Assembly: GCA_030407005.1 (NCBI GenBank)
Contig: JAUDYN010000003.1
Coordinates: 1,302,001-1,366,000 of the forward strand
Direction of reading: 5' to 3'
Source: Desarmillaria ectypa
Taxonomy: Eukaryota; Basidiomycota; Agaricomycetes; Agaricales; Physalacriaceae
Length of the DNA stretch: 64,000 nt
A model generated the notes under the pieces. The model did not search any database. It worked only from the letters and a program-made list of their open reading frames with translations, and was not told the DNA's origin. Shown here piece after piece: positions 34,992 through 44,828 of the stretch (the first letter of the stretch is position 1; each line of letters opens with the position of its first letter). A program made the position numbers and the translations under genes.

Positions 34992-36991
34992 ATGACAGAA
35001 CCTACTCCAGAACAGTAAGTCATACCTAGAGTTCTCCTAGGCCATTCCTTACCCAAACATAGAGTCGCCGATGCACCATCTGGACCGACGAAAAGCGAAC
35101 TTAAGAAACGCGCCAAAGCCGCAGAAAAAGAGAAAAAGGCAGCAGAAAAAGCTGCGAAACAACAAGAACTAGCCATGCAGAAAGCTGCGGGTGAAGTCGT
35201 ACGCAAATGTGCCTCTTTTTCGGCATATCTGTCTGATGTTATTGTCATCGATAGGACTTTGCTACTGAATTCTATGGACCGTTGCCCCTCAATCAATCTC
35301 AATCACGTCCTCGTAGGCAATACGCTCAGATATCGACGTTTTCCTCGCGCGATGGAGAGACTGTCTTGTTCAGGGCCCGTGTGCAGACATCCCGTGCACA
35401 AGGAAACAAGATGGTTTTCCTTAACCTTCGCCAACGAACCGATTCCGTCCAGGCTCTCGTGACTGTGACGCCCGAGAATATTTCCAAGCAGATGGTTAAA
35501 TGGACAGCCGGATTAGCTGACGAGAGTATCGTGCTCGTCCAGGGTGTCGTTAAGAAGACACCAGAACTGATCAAGAGTGCTAGCATAGGAGATGTCGAGG
35601 TGCATTTATCGCAGGTGCGTGTTGATTATCTCCTGCCACCGTCTAAATCACTTAGCCATCTGTACAGATCCATCTCGTCGCTGGTCTGGACACCAGACTG
35701 CCTTTCTCTTTAGATGACGCTTCTCGGGGCGATGCTGAAGTAGAAGCACTCGAAACACAGTTTAATAAAGTTCTTCTGGACACCCGGTTGAACAATCGTG
35801 TACTGGATCTTCGCGTAAGTTTCTCCGTCCTTCGTTGAGGCCTCATGCCTAACCTGAAGAATCCTCGTTAGACCCAAACGAACCAGGCTGTATTCAAGCT
35901 CCAGGCTGCCATCGGAGATCTTTTCCGCGAACACCTTAGCGCCAAGGGATTCATAGAGATCCACAGCCCTAAGCTACAGGGTGCAGCGACGGAATCGGGT
36001 GCATCTGTATTCAAAGTCAGCTACTTTAAGGGTACCCAATTTCACTTTTACATTTCTGACTATAATTCTCACGCTGGATATCAGGGAGCGCTTTCCTTGC
36101 ACAATCTCCTCAGCTTGCCAAGCAAATGGCCATTGCTGGTGACTTTGAACGAGTCTACGAGATCGGTCCCGTGTTCCGAGCGGAGGACTCCAACACGCAC
36201 CGGCATATGACAGAGTTCATGGGTCTTGATCTGGAAATGACAATCGAAGAGCACTACCATGAAGTGATGGAACTTCTCGATGGCTTATTCTTGAGCATTT
36301 TCAAGGGACTCCGGGAGAAATACAAGAATGAAATCGCCGTTGTTGGAAAGCAGTTTCCGGCCGAAGAATTCAAATGGAGAGAAGGACCTGAAGGGACGCT
36401 CAAACTGACTTTCAAAGAAGCTGTAGACCTTCTTGTTGCGGACGGCGTTTCGAGAGATGTTTTAGACGATATTAAGTACGTGCATTCTCTCACCCCGCTT
36501 TTGGGAGGTCATCGCTTATTTTGGATTCTTTATAGTACCGAAAATGAGAAGCGACTTGGTCGGATCGTCAAGGCAAAATACGACACTGATTACTACATCA
36601 TTGATAAGTTCCCTATGGCACTGAGGCCTTTTTATACCATGCCTGACCCAGAAGACCCGGTAGGCTTCGTCATCGCTTTATTGTTACGTGAAGCCTACTA
36701 AGAGGCGCTGTGCAGACACTCTCAAACTCTTATGACTTCTTCATGCGGGGAGAAGAGATTCTTTCTGGAGCACAGCGTATCCACGAGCCGAACCTTCTAG
36801 CTGAGAAGATGCGCAGCAAAGGTGTTGATCCCGAATCAATGAAAGGCTATATTGATGGATTCCGACTTGGGTGCGCCCCACACGGTGGAGGGGGTATAGG
36901 TTTGGAACGGGTTTTGATGTTGTTCTTGAAACTGAACAACATTAGACGGGCTTCATTATTCCCGAGGGATCCGAAGAGGCTAGAGCCGTAG
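34992..36991 (+). CDS. DPS1: Aspartyl-tRNA synthetase, cytoplasmic
   Basis: This class IIb synthetase charges tRNA-Asp in the cytosol. The start at 34992 gives MTEPTPEQ, then a Lys-rich helix ([20 protein letters not shown]) typical of eukaryotic AspRS. The anticodon-binding OB fold reads [31 protein letters not shown] and VEVHLSQIHL. Catalytic blocks are [40 protein letters not shown] (motif 1), [40 protein letters not shown] (motif 2, [11 protein letters not shown]), [20 protein letters not shown], and [20 protein letters not shown] followed by RVLM (motif 3). The end is [13 protein letters not shown]. Six or more introns split it; length is about 530 aa, normal for the family. Confidence 0.95.
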
Positions 36992-37363
36992 ATAAAACAA
37001 CAGTAGAGAAGGAATGCTTGTTTCTGTAGAAAATCCCGCTGAATTGTAACCATGACTGTAACATTGAACACGTTGCCATTGAGTGTTGTCACATATACGC
37101 GGAACCGTATTTTTATCTTTGTCTTGGTATGCAGACGAAGTTTGATGGACATATTTATGAGTGTTATCCGAGCATTCTAATAGTGGAGCATCAAAGGCTC
37201 TGAGCCGGCCGTCACCCGTCGACTTTTGTATAAGGGAGCGAACACGTACTGGCAACCTCCGTCGTTCCGAACACTATACTCAAACGCCGTCGTAAAGCTG
37301 TCTTCCGCTGCTACGGCGAACTATCCTCCTTCGTATATTCCCCGCCCTTGATAGCACTGGGTC
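36992..37363. other. Intergenic stretch, no gene seen
   Basis: About 370 bp between DPS1 and the next plus-strand gene. It includes the DPS1 3' end and the promoter of the small membrane protein. Minus-strand open frames here overlap the DPS1 end and have no family resemblance. Confidence 0.4.
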
Positions 37364-37849
37364 ATGCTAGTGCTCTTCACCTCGACACTTATCGGCAGAC
37401 CACTGCAGAGAAGAGATGTATGCACCGGAAACAGATGCGGGTCCCCTACAGACGGGATCGTGAACAAAAGCGACGGAGGTGACGATGGACATGGGCTGGA
37501 CAAGTACGTGGGGATCATCATGGCTGTTGCGTTTGTGGTGGTGTTGTTTGTGCTGTGGGTGGCGTTCGCAAACTGGCCAAAACGGAAGCTGCGAGAATGG
37601 TCACGGTGCCGCCGAAAAGATGATGTCCAAAAGGTCGAGGCGGTCGATCTTACAGAGGCAGCTGGCGAAATAGCGAAACCAGTAAAAGCTGCCTTTGTCG
37701 ACGAGAAGAACGCAAAGCACGGCGTAGATGCAGGCTACCTGGCTCGAGGACACCGTAGAAACGTAAGGCGTTTTCTGACAGCTTCCTTCATCGTTTCTTT
37801 AACATTTTCACAGATGCCCAGTGTCCATACTGTGATCATCAACCGGTGA
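37364..37849 (+). CDS. Small single-helix membrane protein, function unknown
   Basis: The start at 37364 gives MLVLFTSTLIGRPLQRRDVC, possibly a short signal peptide, followed by a Gly/Asp-rich stretch, one strong membrane helix (YVGIIMAVAFVVVLFVLWVA) and a basic stop-transfer region (NWPKRKLREWSRCRRK). The rest is a hydrophilic cytosolic tail. A 51-nt intron (37763-37813, gtaagg ... ttcacag) is likely near the end; it is a multiple of three and has no stop, so both spliced (144 aa) and unspliced (161 aa) forms are open. The protein resembles the many short single-pass basidiomycete proteins with R-R after the signal region, a possible KR/RR processing site. I do not know its role. Confidence 0.6.
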   Translation: MLVLFTSTLIGRPLQRRDVCTGNRCGSPTDGIVNKSDGGDDGHGLDKYVGIIMAVAFVVVLFVLWVAFANWPKRKLREWSRCRRKDDVQKVEAVDLTEAAGEIAKPVKAAFVDEKNAKHGVDAGYLARGHRRNVRRFLTASFIVSLTFSQMPSVHTVIINR

Positions 37850-38199
37850 CACTTGTGGCCTGTACACGTCTAGTGTACGAATTTTTGGGAGACGGACTAT
37901 ATACCCATTATCTATTTCTGGTGGAATCCTTCTAGGGCGTTGGAAGAGAATTATGCATGCCAGCCTTGTTCTGTGATGAAGAAAAAAACCGACGAACGGG
38001 GATCACGAGCAGGCGCAGATCTCCGTTCAAAGTCGGACGACCCTCAGCCACAATCATAATGACCAGGAAATTTATTACAACATATCATCACCATATATAG
38101 TCGTTTCACACTAATACTGCAGACCGTACCTCAGTACTGCAATCGAAACAGTAAGGTAAACAAATTGGCACCCATATACATACATACATCATCATATAT
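37850..38199. other. Convergent 3' region, no gene seen
   Basis: 350 bp between two gene ends. A short tandem CATA repeat (catatacatacatacatc) lies at about 38172-38190. Nothing else stands out. Confidence 0.4.
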
Positions 38200-40029
38200 T
38201 TAATGCCTTCGACTGCGTCGCCTATCTCGCGAAGCGTTAACCTGTCCTAGCGCACTCGCAGGTATGGAATTTCCTTCCAAAGCTGCAGCAATGAACTCCG
38301 CGGGTAAATCAATGTGAACCCCGTCAGCGTAGGTGAATGCATCCAACGGTGAATAGGCAGGAGGGTCTCGTCTAGACAAGCTCCCATTCATCAGTCTATC
38401 ACCGTCATCTCCATCACTAACAACTCTATTCTCTGGACTATCCGGTCGATGCCTATTTGATGACAGCGCCTGCAAATGGATATCACGGTGATTAGGCGTT
38501 GGTGGATTGGCAGGGCTCATAGGAGACTCGGGAGGCGGATGTACCTGGACTGTGATGTCTGAGGATCCTGAGTCGGATAAGGACGCGGCGATATGAGTGA
38601 GAGAGTAACGGTGACGACGAGGCGTCGTAAATGGGTTTCGCGCACCTTCGGGCGACAGTGATCTCGATGACATGGCGGGGGAGGACTGTAGTGAACGACT
38701 ACCCTCCTCCTCTCCATCTGGATCCATATTAGGATCACCAGGCGTAGCAGGAAGATTTATATTCGGAGGCACATGGAAAGGTAGATCTGTGGGTGAAATG
38801 TATCTCCGCGATGACGAAACGGTCTCACCATGCTCCTCGTCAACGGGTGTGATAGGCGGCGGCGGGCTAAAGAGTTCCGACGACCTGAGTGGTGACGAGA
38901 CAATGGTTTCGCCTGGTGATTGTCGTGGTCGACGAGTACGATGTAAGCGTCGTGACGGTGAAGCGCCAGGACTGCTGGGCGGTGCACCATCGGTTGGTAG
39001 TCTGATGCGACCACCGACATCAAGCAGGATACTCCCGCGTTCGCTACCATAAGCTGGTGGCGGCGCCAGTGTACCAACACTCGGCGCAAGACCCCATTTC
39101 TTGACGTTGGCTTCAACGAAGACGAAACCTCCCTGACCAAGGTTTACATGAACGCTGCAGGGACCGTCGGCACCAATGGTAGGGAAGAGGTTGAATCGGT
39201 TCAGGCCGACATACGCATCATCGAGTTTGCGGCCGTTCCTGGTGAAGAAGACCGTGCCTGTTCTGGGACGATATCCCACACCTAGAATGTCGCCCTCCCT
39301 TAGAGAAGCGTTGAATGATGATGCAGTGAACGGATAATTGTGCGATTTGTCACCATTGGAGAGGTAGGCAACAGAGTACCGGTTTTGACCAGGAAGACGG
39401 AAAGGAGGATAAGGCTTGGTCGCTAGGCCCACAGCAACGTTGGTTGTCGGAGGAAGATCAAACATCTTGATCTCCCAGTAGTAGACTTCATTCAGTTTGG
39501 GAAGAGGTAGATTTGACTGTACACATGACGATGAAGCGGGGTCAGGAAGAAATGTGATTTCCGTTCTGGCATGCACGAGTAGGGAGTTCACGGTTTCGTA
39601 ATCTGGCTCGAAGCACCACGCTGAAACTCCCTTTTCCTGGATGGAGAGGAACTGGGATAGTGTTATGTCTGTGGGAAGGGAATTTGGAGGGTATTGCAGC
39701 TGGTAATCTGAGGGAGAGAGCTGTGAGATATGGAAGTGATACCAGCACGAGCACATACCTCTGGCTCGTAAATAATCTCTCCGAGCGTTCTCTGAGACGC
39801 TCTCCAGCCACCGGGACTCGACACCTTCAAAGCCGCCTTCGCCATTGATGAGGTCCTCCCTGCTCATGTCAATGGGCCCATCGGAATCGCGTAGGATGAT
39901 GGAGCGGCGCCTGCGTAGGAGAAGGATACATAGCAGGAAAAGAAGGAGAAGAAAGAGAAAGGTAGAGAGAACAATGAGTAAGGGCAAAAGGACCAGCCAT
40001 GGCTCGTTGGGCTCTGGCTGGTTGTCCAT
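38200..40029 (-). CDS. SSH4/EAR1-like membrane protein with SPRY domain
   Basis: Ssh4-type proteins are endosomal or vacuolar membrane adaptors that recruit the Rsp5 ubiquitin ligase to cargo. The start at 40029 gives MDNQPEPNEPWLVLLPLL (an upstream in-frame ATG exists at 40062), then one strong membrane helix (LLIVLSTFLFLLLLFLLCIL) followed by RRRRS. Next come LPTDITLSQFLSIQEKGVSA, WCFEPDYETVNSLLVHARTE and the SPRY domain (LNEVYYWEIKMFDLPPTTNV, AVGLATKPYPPFRLPGQNRY, SVAYLSNGDKSHNYPF, EGDILGVGYRPRTGTVFFTR, NGRKLDDAYVGL, LFPTIGADGPCSVHVNLGQG). The long C-terminus contains DPPAYSPLDAF, a PPxY motif that would bind Rsp5 WW domains, and APPPAYG, a near-PPxY. A 51-nt stop-free intron at 39708-39758 is likely; spliced length is about 592 aa. 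Confidence 0.88.
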   Translation of the reverse strand: MDNQPEPNEPWLVLLPLLIVLSTFLFLLLLFLLCILLLRRRRSIILRDSDGPIDMSREDLINGEGGFEGVESRWLESVSENARRDYLRARGMCSCWYHFHISQLSPSDYQLQYPPNSLPTDITLSQFLSIQEKGVSAWCFEPDYETVNSLLVHARTEITFLPDPASSSCVQSNLPLPKLNEVYYWEIKMFDLPPTTNVAVGLATKPYPPFRLPGQNRYSVAYLSNGDKSHNYPFTASSFNASLREGDILGVGYRPRTGTVFFTRNGRKLDDAYVGLNRFNLFPTIGADGPCSVHVNLGQGGFVFVEANVKKWGLAPSVGTLAPPPAYGSERGSILLDVGGRIRLPTDGAPPSSPGASPSRRLHRTRRPRQSPGETIVSSPLRSSELFSPPPPITPVDEEHGETVSSSRRYISPTDLPFHVPPNINLPATPGDPNMDPDGEEEGSRSLQSSPAMSSRSLSPEGARNPFTTPRRHRYSLTHIAASLSDSGSSDITVQVHPPPESPMSPANPPTPNHRDIHLQALSSNRHRPDSPENRVVSDGDDGDRLMNGSLSRRDPPAYSPLDAFTYADGVHIDLPAEFIAAALEGNSIPASALGQVNASRDRRRSRRH

Positions 40030-40200
40030 AGTAGCAATGGCGTGTCTGTAGTTCCAAGTCAACGCAGAACACTGTACCCAATTGCTCAGCCATCGGCCGG
40101 TCCGCTATGTTCCGGCAACGGCTCCGGAACGGCAACCACTTTGGAAATAGACCCGCCCGGATGAAGCCAGCCCTTTCCCTTGCTGCCCTTGTCCTCCGCC
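40030..40200. promoter_or_regulatory. Divergent promoter between the SSH4-like gene and SNF4
   Basis: About 140-170 bp depending on which start codon is used on either side. It is GC-rich in the middle (ggccggtccgctatgttccggc, about 40094-40115, partly self-complementary). No TATA box is evident. Confidence 0.4.
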
Positions 40201-41615
40201 ATGAGTCTCGCGCCCTCAAATCTGCGCAAAAATATGTCGAGACGTCGAGCTGGCTCGCATATAACACCGCAGGACGGCCACCATGCCGCTCTTACAGCCA
40301 TCAGGTCCTTTCTAAAGGGTCGCACCTGTTATGATGCCTTTCCAATCAGCTTCAGGCTCATCGTACTCGACACCAAGCTTAATGTTAAGCGTGCACTACA
40401 ATGTCTCATTCTAAACAGTGCGTCGCGTAACTATTATCATTTCCTCGCTCATCATTTCTAGGTGTTGTGTCTGCTCCCCTTTGGAATAGCGAAACTTCTA
40501 GGTTCGCCGGAATGCTCACGGTCCTCGACATCATTCATCTCATCCAGCACTACTACAATGTCGCAACGATGACGTACGAAACGGCTGCCCTGGATGTCGA
40601 AGGCCTCGTCCTTGAAGATCTTAGAGGTTTTCAATTTCTTTCATCGCGCCACTCATCTAAGATTCCCGTTCCAGGAATCGAGACTCAGCTTGGCGTCGCG
40701 CAGCCCCCTCTTCTATCAGAACATCCATCTAGTACTTTATACCAGGCCGCGAAAGTCCTCATACAAACCCACGCCCGGCGCCTTCCCCTTCTCGATGTTG
40801 ACACAGAGACCGACCAGGAAGTCATTGTCTCAACTTTAACAACATACCGTCTCCTCAAATTTATATCAATCAATGTACATAATTATGTTTACCCTTCCTT
40901 ATCGGAGATACTTACCCCCGCCCCGACAGTGTACCAAAGAAATTCAACAACTCCACTTACCTCTGCGCAAGCTCAAGATCGGTACATATGTAGCACCTCC
41001 CACACCAGGCCAAAAACCTTATTATCCAATTGCGACTGCTGGACTCTCAACTACCGTTTTTGATGTTGTCCACCAGTTTTCTGCTCTGTCTATTTCTGCC
41101 GTACCCATCATTGATGATGATGGTATTGTGGTTAACCTTTACGAGACGGTTGATGTCATCGTAGGTTTCCTGTTCTTTATACGCAATTAACTCTCTCTTC
41201 AATTTCTTCTATCAGACCCTTGTACGTCTGGGTGCATATCATACACTTGACCTCACCATCTCTCAAGCGCTGAACCAGCGCTCTCCCGATTTTCCTGGCG
41301 TCGTGATTTGCAACGCGTCGGATTCCCTTGGCACTCTCCTACAGCTCATAAAAAAGCGAAGGGTCCACCGTTTGGTAGTAGTAGAGGGAGAGGTACGTCA
41401 GTCTGATATTAATTGCTATCGTCAACTGATGGTCGCTACAGGAGGAGGAACGAAAGGGCGGAAAGAAAGGCCGATTATTAGGTATAATTACCCTCAGCGA
41501 TGTTCTCCGATACGTTATTGGTGCAGCTAGCATAGGCGAAGGATATGATCCTAGTCAAAGGACAAGGTCGGAGGATACACTAAATCCTCCGTCCCCGTCC
41601 CAAACACGGTCCTGA
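40201..41615 (+). CDS. SNF4: AMP-activated protein kinase gamma subunit (SNF4)
   Basis: Snf4 is the nucleotide-sensing subunit of the SNF1/AMPK complex that controls carbon and energy metabolism. From ATG 40201 (or 40252) the first exon has HHAALTAIRSFLKGRTCYDA and FPISFRLIVLDTKLNVKRAL. Four CBS motifs follow across exons: VVSAPLWNSETSRFAGMLTV and LDIIHLIQHYY; TLYQAAKVLIQTHARRLPLL with IVSTLTTYRLLKFI; TTVFDVVHQFSALSISAVPI with VNLYETVDVI; and DLTISQALNQRSPDFPGVVI with LLQLIKKRRVHRLVVVEGE and LLGIITLSDVLRYVIGAAS. HARRLPLLD and RVHRLVVV hold conserved basic residues of the nucleotide-binding face. The end is PPSPSQTRS. The exact start is uncertain by about 17 codons. It is divergent from the SSH4-like gene. 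Confidence 0.92.
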
Positions 41616-41734
41616 GCGGTGATATCTTGTATATTTTTTTAAAATATCTAGACGATTTCTGGCTGTGATATCAGTAGATTCTTTTTGATGTATGGAGTAC
41701 ATCTTCTAGCATTAGTTTCGTAATCACACTTTAC

Positions 41735-42305
41735 ATGTGGCCCTTCATTCTGACCAAAACCTTTTCTACATCTCGCGAAGCAGCAGTCTCCCAGAGGGAT
41801 GCGCTGGATATTTTGCATGATATTCCGACCTTCATTAGTCTTGGTCCGCTGGTGGAAAGTTACGCACTGGAAAAAGGCGGCAATCCTTGCACGTACACGA
41901 TTGTTGATCGTATGAAAGTCCTGGGCTTCTACAGTCACACCACGACGATTCGTGCTACATTCACCACTTGCGATGACGGGCTGGACGTCGAGGTGAATGC
42001 AGGTGCTTGGACGCGGCTCAGGACAGAGTATCGAGTTCGCCCCGGGACTTCAGGAGTTGTGATGATCGAGCATGTCACAATTTACGTTCGTCTGCTTCTG
42101 CCACCATCAAGGCAGGGCGTCCAGGACTAATTCATTCTTTAATCATAGGGCCTCTTCTGCTTTATGCCCTTTATCTACGCCACGTTGGCCAAATCTCATC
42201 TAGAGGGACAGGAGAGGCTAGTGCATGCTCTGGAGGAACGACATGTACGATTTACTTTGCTCACCTTGCTCGATCTTCGTACTAACCAACGCTCTGCTGC
42301 AGTGA
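41735..42305 (+). CDS. DUF7053-type START-like protein, function unknown
   Basis: From ATG 41735: MWPFILTKTFSTSREAAVSQ, then RDALDILHDIPTFISLGPLV, YTIVDRMKVLGFYSHTTTIR, TFTTCDDGLDVEVNAGAWTR and GVVMIEHVTIY. An intron leads to GLFCFMPFIYATLAKSHLEG and QERLVHALEERH. This order (short N-terminal strand, I-x-x-x-P-L-V, T-V-x-D-R, E-V-x-A-G-x-x-T-R-L, C-terminal hydrophobic helix with L-x-K-S-H) is that of fungal DUF7053 proteins, thought to have a START-like lipid-binding fold. The final intron most likely ends exactly before a TGA (42303-42305), so the last exon would hold only the stop codon. The next gene starts 18 nt further on. Confidence 0.72.
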
Positions 42306-42323
42306 CCATAGAGAGATATATCA

Positions 42324-43435
42324 ATGAATTCCCTCAGTTTGTCTTACTACTTGAACGTAATTCCTGCATATGCTTTCTATATCGTGGCAATGGCATCGTT
42401 TCTCGCCTTTATTTTCTTTACCAGCAAGAGGTCGGACCCATATGGCACGTTCCATCACACTCTCAACAAATTACCTGGGGAAGATCCGGACACACCGCCC
42501 AAAACTGAATGGTTGAATATGGGCTACTGGAAGGTTAGTGCCAGAGATTCAAGATCTTGCCTATCAAAGGATCCCCTGTTTACGCCACGTCTGTAGAACA
42601 CCAATGTCTTCCCTGAAGCCTGTCAAGGTATGTACATGGTAATCTCATTGTGAAATCGTTGACAGTCGTCGTCTTTCTAGCGCTCGCTCTGAAGCTCATC
42701 CGTGGTGCCGACAGCCAAGGTGGCGGCAGAATTCTTGGTGGGTCCGATTTCCACTGAGTGACACGGAAGCCATTTATTCATATTGGCCCCGCAGATGTAG
42801 GACATGGTAGCGGGGAGTCGCTCATCCTGCTTCTCTCCCATACAGATGTTCCACGTCCCTCCAAGTTGTCAGGAATTACAAGTCTTCCTGCACATCATCA
42901 GCGCTCTCGTGACCGGATTGCGAGTATGCGGCTCCGAAACCCGGGTATCATCGAACCGAATCTTTACCTCGGAGATGCAGTCTATCGACTTGGGAGAGAA
43001 GATCATCCACTCAGCCCCAATAACGCTGATATGTACGACACTATTCTGGCTCTTGATTGCGCTTATCACTTTCATACCCGGCGGGACTTTCTGCGACAGT
43101 CGTTATCACATCTTGCGCCTGGTGGGAGAATAGCACTCGCAGACATATGTTTTCCGACGAGTTGGAAGACCATGAGTCTCAGGACGAGGGCTCTCTTGAC
43201 GATTCTAAACGTAATTCCCCAGGAAAACATCGTTTCTCTCGAAGAATACGAGGCTGACATGCGTAATATGGGATATATGGATATAAAATTAGAGGATATT
43301 AGCGAGGAGGTATTTCCTGAGTTTATACGATTTCTGAAAAGCCGTGGGTGGGGCTGGTGGATATTTGGGAGAGTTATGTCGGAATTTGCGGACCGGGCTC
43401 GATTTGTAGTAGTGAGTGGCTGTGCAGCTACCTAG
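42324..43435 (+). CDS. SAM-dependent methyltransferase with N-terminal membrane helix
   Basis: The start at 42324 gives MNSLSLSYYLNVIPAYAFYI, running into a membrane helix (VAMASFLAFIFFTSK), then HHTLNKLPGEDPDTPPKTEW and LNMGYWK. After introns come EACQALALKLIRGA, GGGRILDVGHGSGESLILLL (motif I of class I methyltransferases, D-V-G-x-G-x-G), DAVYRLGR, YDTILALDCAYHFHTRRDFL (motif II region, acceptor-type DCAYH), RQSLSHLAPGGRIALADICF (motif III), and EEYEADMRNMGYMDIKLEDI. The NMGYW and YHF blocks resemble fungal lipid or natural-product methyltransferases, but the substrate cannot be told. The stop at 43433-43435 is only 19 nt before the next gene's ATG. Confidence 0.82.
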
Positions 43436-43454
43436 TAAATTTTGTTCATGGACT

Positions 43455-44543
43455 ATGACTGCGATTCAACAAGTGTCGATCGTTGACCTGCAAGAGCGCT
43501 CTCAGCCAAAGCCACATACTGTCTATCGAATAGAAATAAAGGCTCACATTCAGTCATGGACTATGTGGCGTCGTTACTCCGAATTCGACGATCTACACAC
43601 TGATCTCGTTCAGGCAACTGGTACTCCACCACCAGCTCCCCTACCCCCAAAGCACAAATTCTCTATTTTTCGCTCCCGTACCGACTCCCAGCTCCTCACA
43701 GAGCGACGTGCAGGTCTCGAAACGTACTTACGTGCCATCATAAGCGCCAGAGACGACCAATGGCGCGAGGCCTACTCTTTCAAGCAGTTCCTTGGAATTC
43801 CCATCGGCAAGGCTGCAGCTGCCAAGAATGTTCCCACCCATTTCTCCTCCACCTCTTGGCTAGATGAGTACCAAGAAATTCAGACACGCCTCCGAGACGT
43901 AAGGGCCGACATAAACCGCCGCGAGGCGTTCTCCACCCAGGGCGACATTAACGCCTCCCACAAGTCAAACGTCAGTGCCAGGCAGAAACTCGCAGGGGTC
44001 TTGGCCCGCATCGGCACGCTTGGAAAAGGGCTTCAGGAGCTTGCAATGGGTGGCATGAGTCAGGGCGAGCTGCAGAGACGGACGGATATGGTTGCTCGGC
44101 TTCAAGATGACTGCGAGAAGCTAGGAAAGATGGTCACCGTCGCCCGACTGACTTCGTCACGGATCAGCAGCGGTGGTGACACGGCACCCACCACCATGAA
44201 GCTCGCGCCGTCGACTGACCGCGAGGCTCTTCTTGGTCCGGCTGGCAACACATTCACTAGAGTGACAAGAGTATTTGGTGCACCCTCAACGCCTCAGGAA
44301 ACAGAGGAAACTCGGCCACTCGATAATCATGGGCTTTTGACCTTCCAACAGACCCAGATCGAGCAACAGGACCAGCAGTTGTCCATTTTAACGACTATCC
44401 TGCAGCGACAGCGGCATTTGGGGGAAGCTATTGGAGCTGAGATAACTTCCCAAAACGACATCCTTGATGGATTATCGAATGATGTAGACCGAGTGAGTGG
44501 TAAACTTGTTTCGGCAAATAGACAGCTAGGAAGGCTCGGTTAG
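43455..44543 (+). CDS. VAM7: PX-domain Qc-SNARE, Vam7-like
   Basis: Vam7 is a soluble vacuolar SNARE that binds PI3P through its PX domain and drives homotypic vacuole fusion. From ATG 43455: MTAIQQVSIVDLQERSQPKP, then the PX domain (YRIEIKAHIQSWTMWRRYSE, FDDLHTDLVQ, APLPPKHKFSIFRSRTDSQL, ERRAGLETYLRAII), where RRYSEF and the R in ERRAGLE are lipid-contact residues. A coiled linker follows (LARIGTLGKGLQELAMGGM, RLQDDCEKLGKMVTVARL). The C-terminus is a SNARE motif (QQTQIEQQDQQLSILTTILQ, RQRHLGEAIGAEITSQNDIL, GLSNDVDRVSGKL) with the central Gln in IEQQDQQL region. There is no membrane anchor, as in Vam7. The gene is a single uninterrupted exon, unlike its neighbours. Confidence 0.92.
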   Translation: MTAIQQVSIVDLQERSQPKPHTVYRIEIKAHIQSWTMWRRYSEFDDLHTDLVQATGTPPPAPLPPKHKFSIFRSRTDSQLLTERRAGLETYLRAIISARDDQWREAYSFKQFLGIPIGKAAAAKNVPTHFSSTSWLDEYQEIQTRLRDVRADINRREAFSTQGDINASHKSNVSARQKLAGVLARIGTLGKGLQELAMGGMSQGELQRRTDMVARLQDDCEKLGKMVTVARLTSSRISSGGDTAPTTMKLAPSTDREALLGPAGNTFTRVTRVFGAPSTPQETEETRPLDNHGLLTFQQTQIEQQDQQLSILTTILQRQRHLGEAIGAEITSQNDILDGLSNDVDRVSGKLVSANRQLGRLG

Positions 44544-44828
44544 AGGATAGTACTTGTTCCCCATTTTCTTGATGAATTTATGACCTACACGTTCTGGTGG
44601 AATATATGTATCATCTTAATTTATTTGTAGTGTTAGTGTGTGCGTATTATTCAATAACATACAGTACTACTACTAAGCGCGTCAAGGCTGTAGCACATGA
44701 CAGGAATATCCGGTTAGCCTCGAATCGGTCAGCCAAAACTCGGGTGCCAGGTCTCGCTGAACTTGGTGCCTCACCATAATTTTAGATGTATTTCTTCACA
44801 ACGACTGATCATGAGGCTTAGTCTCGCG

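Noticed and set aside
38172..38190. CATA short tandem repeat as a functional element
   Set aside because: Only about four units in a 3' region; ordinary microsatellite noise.
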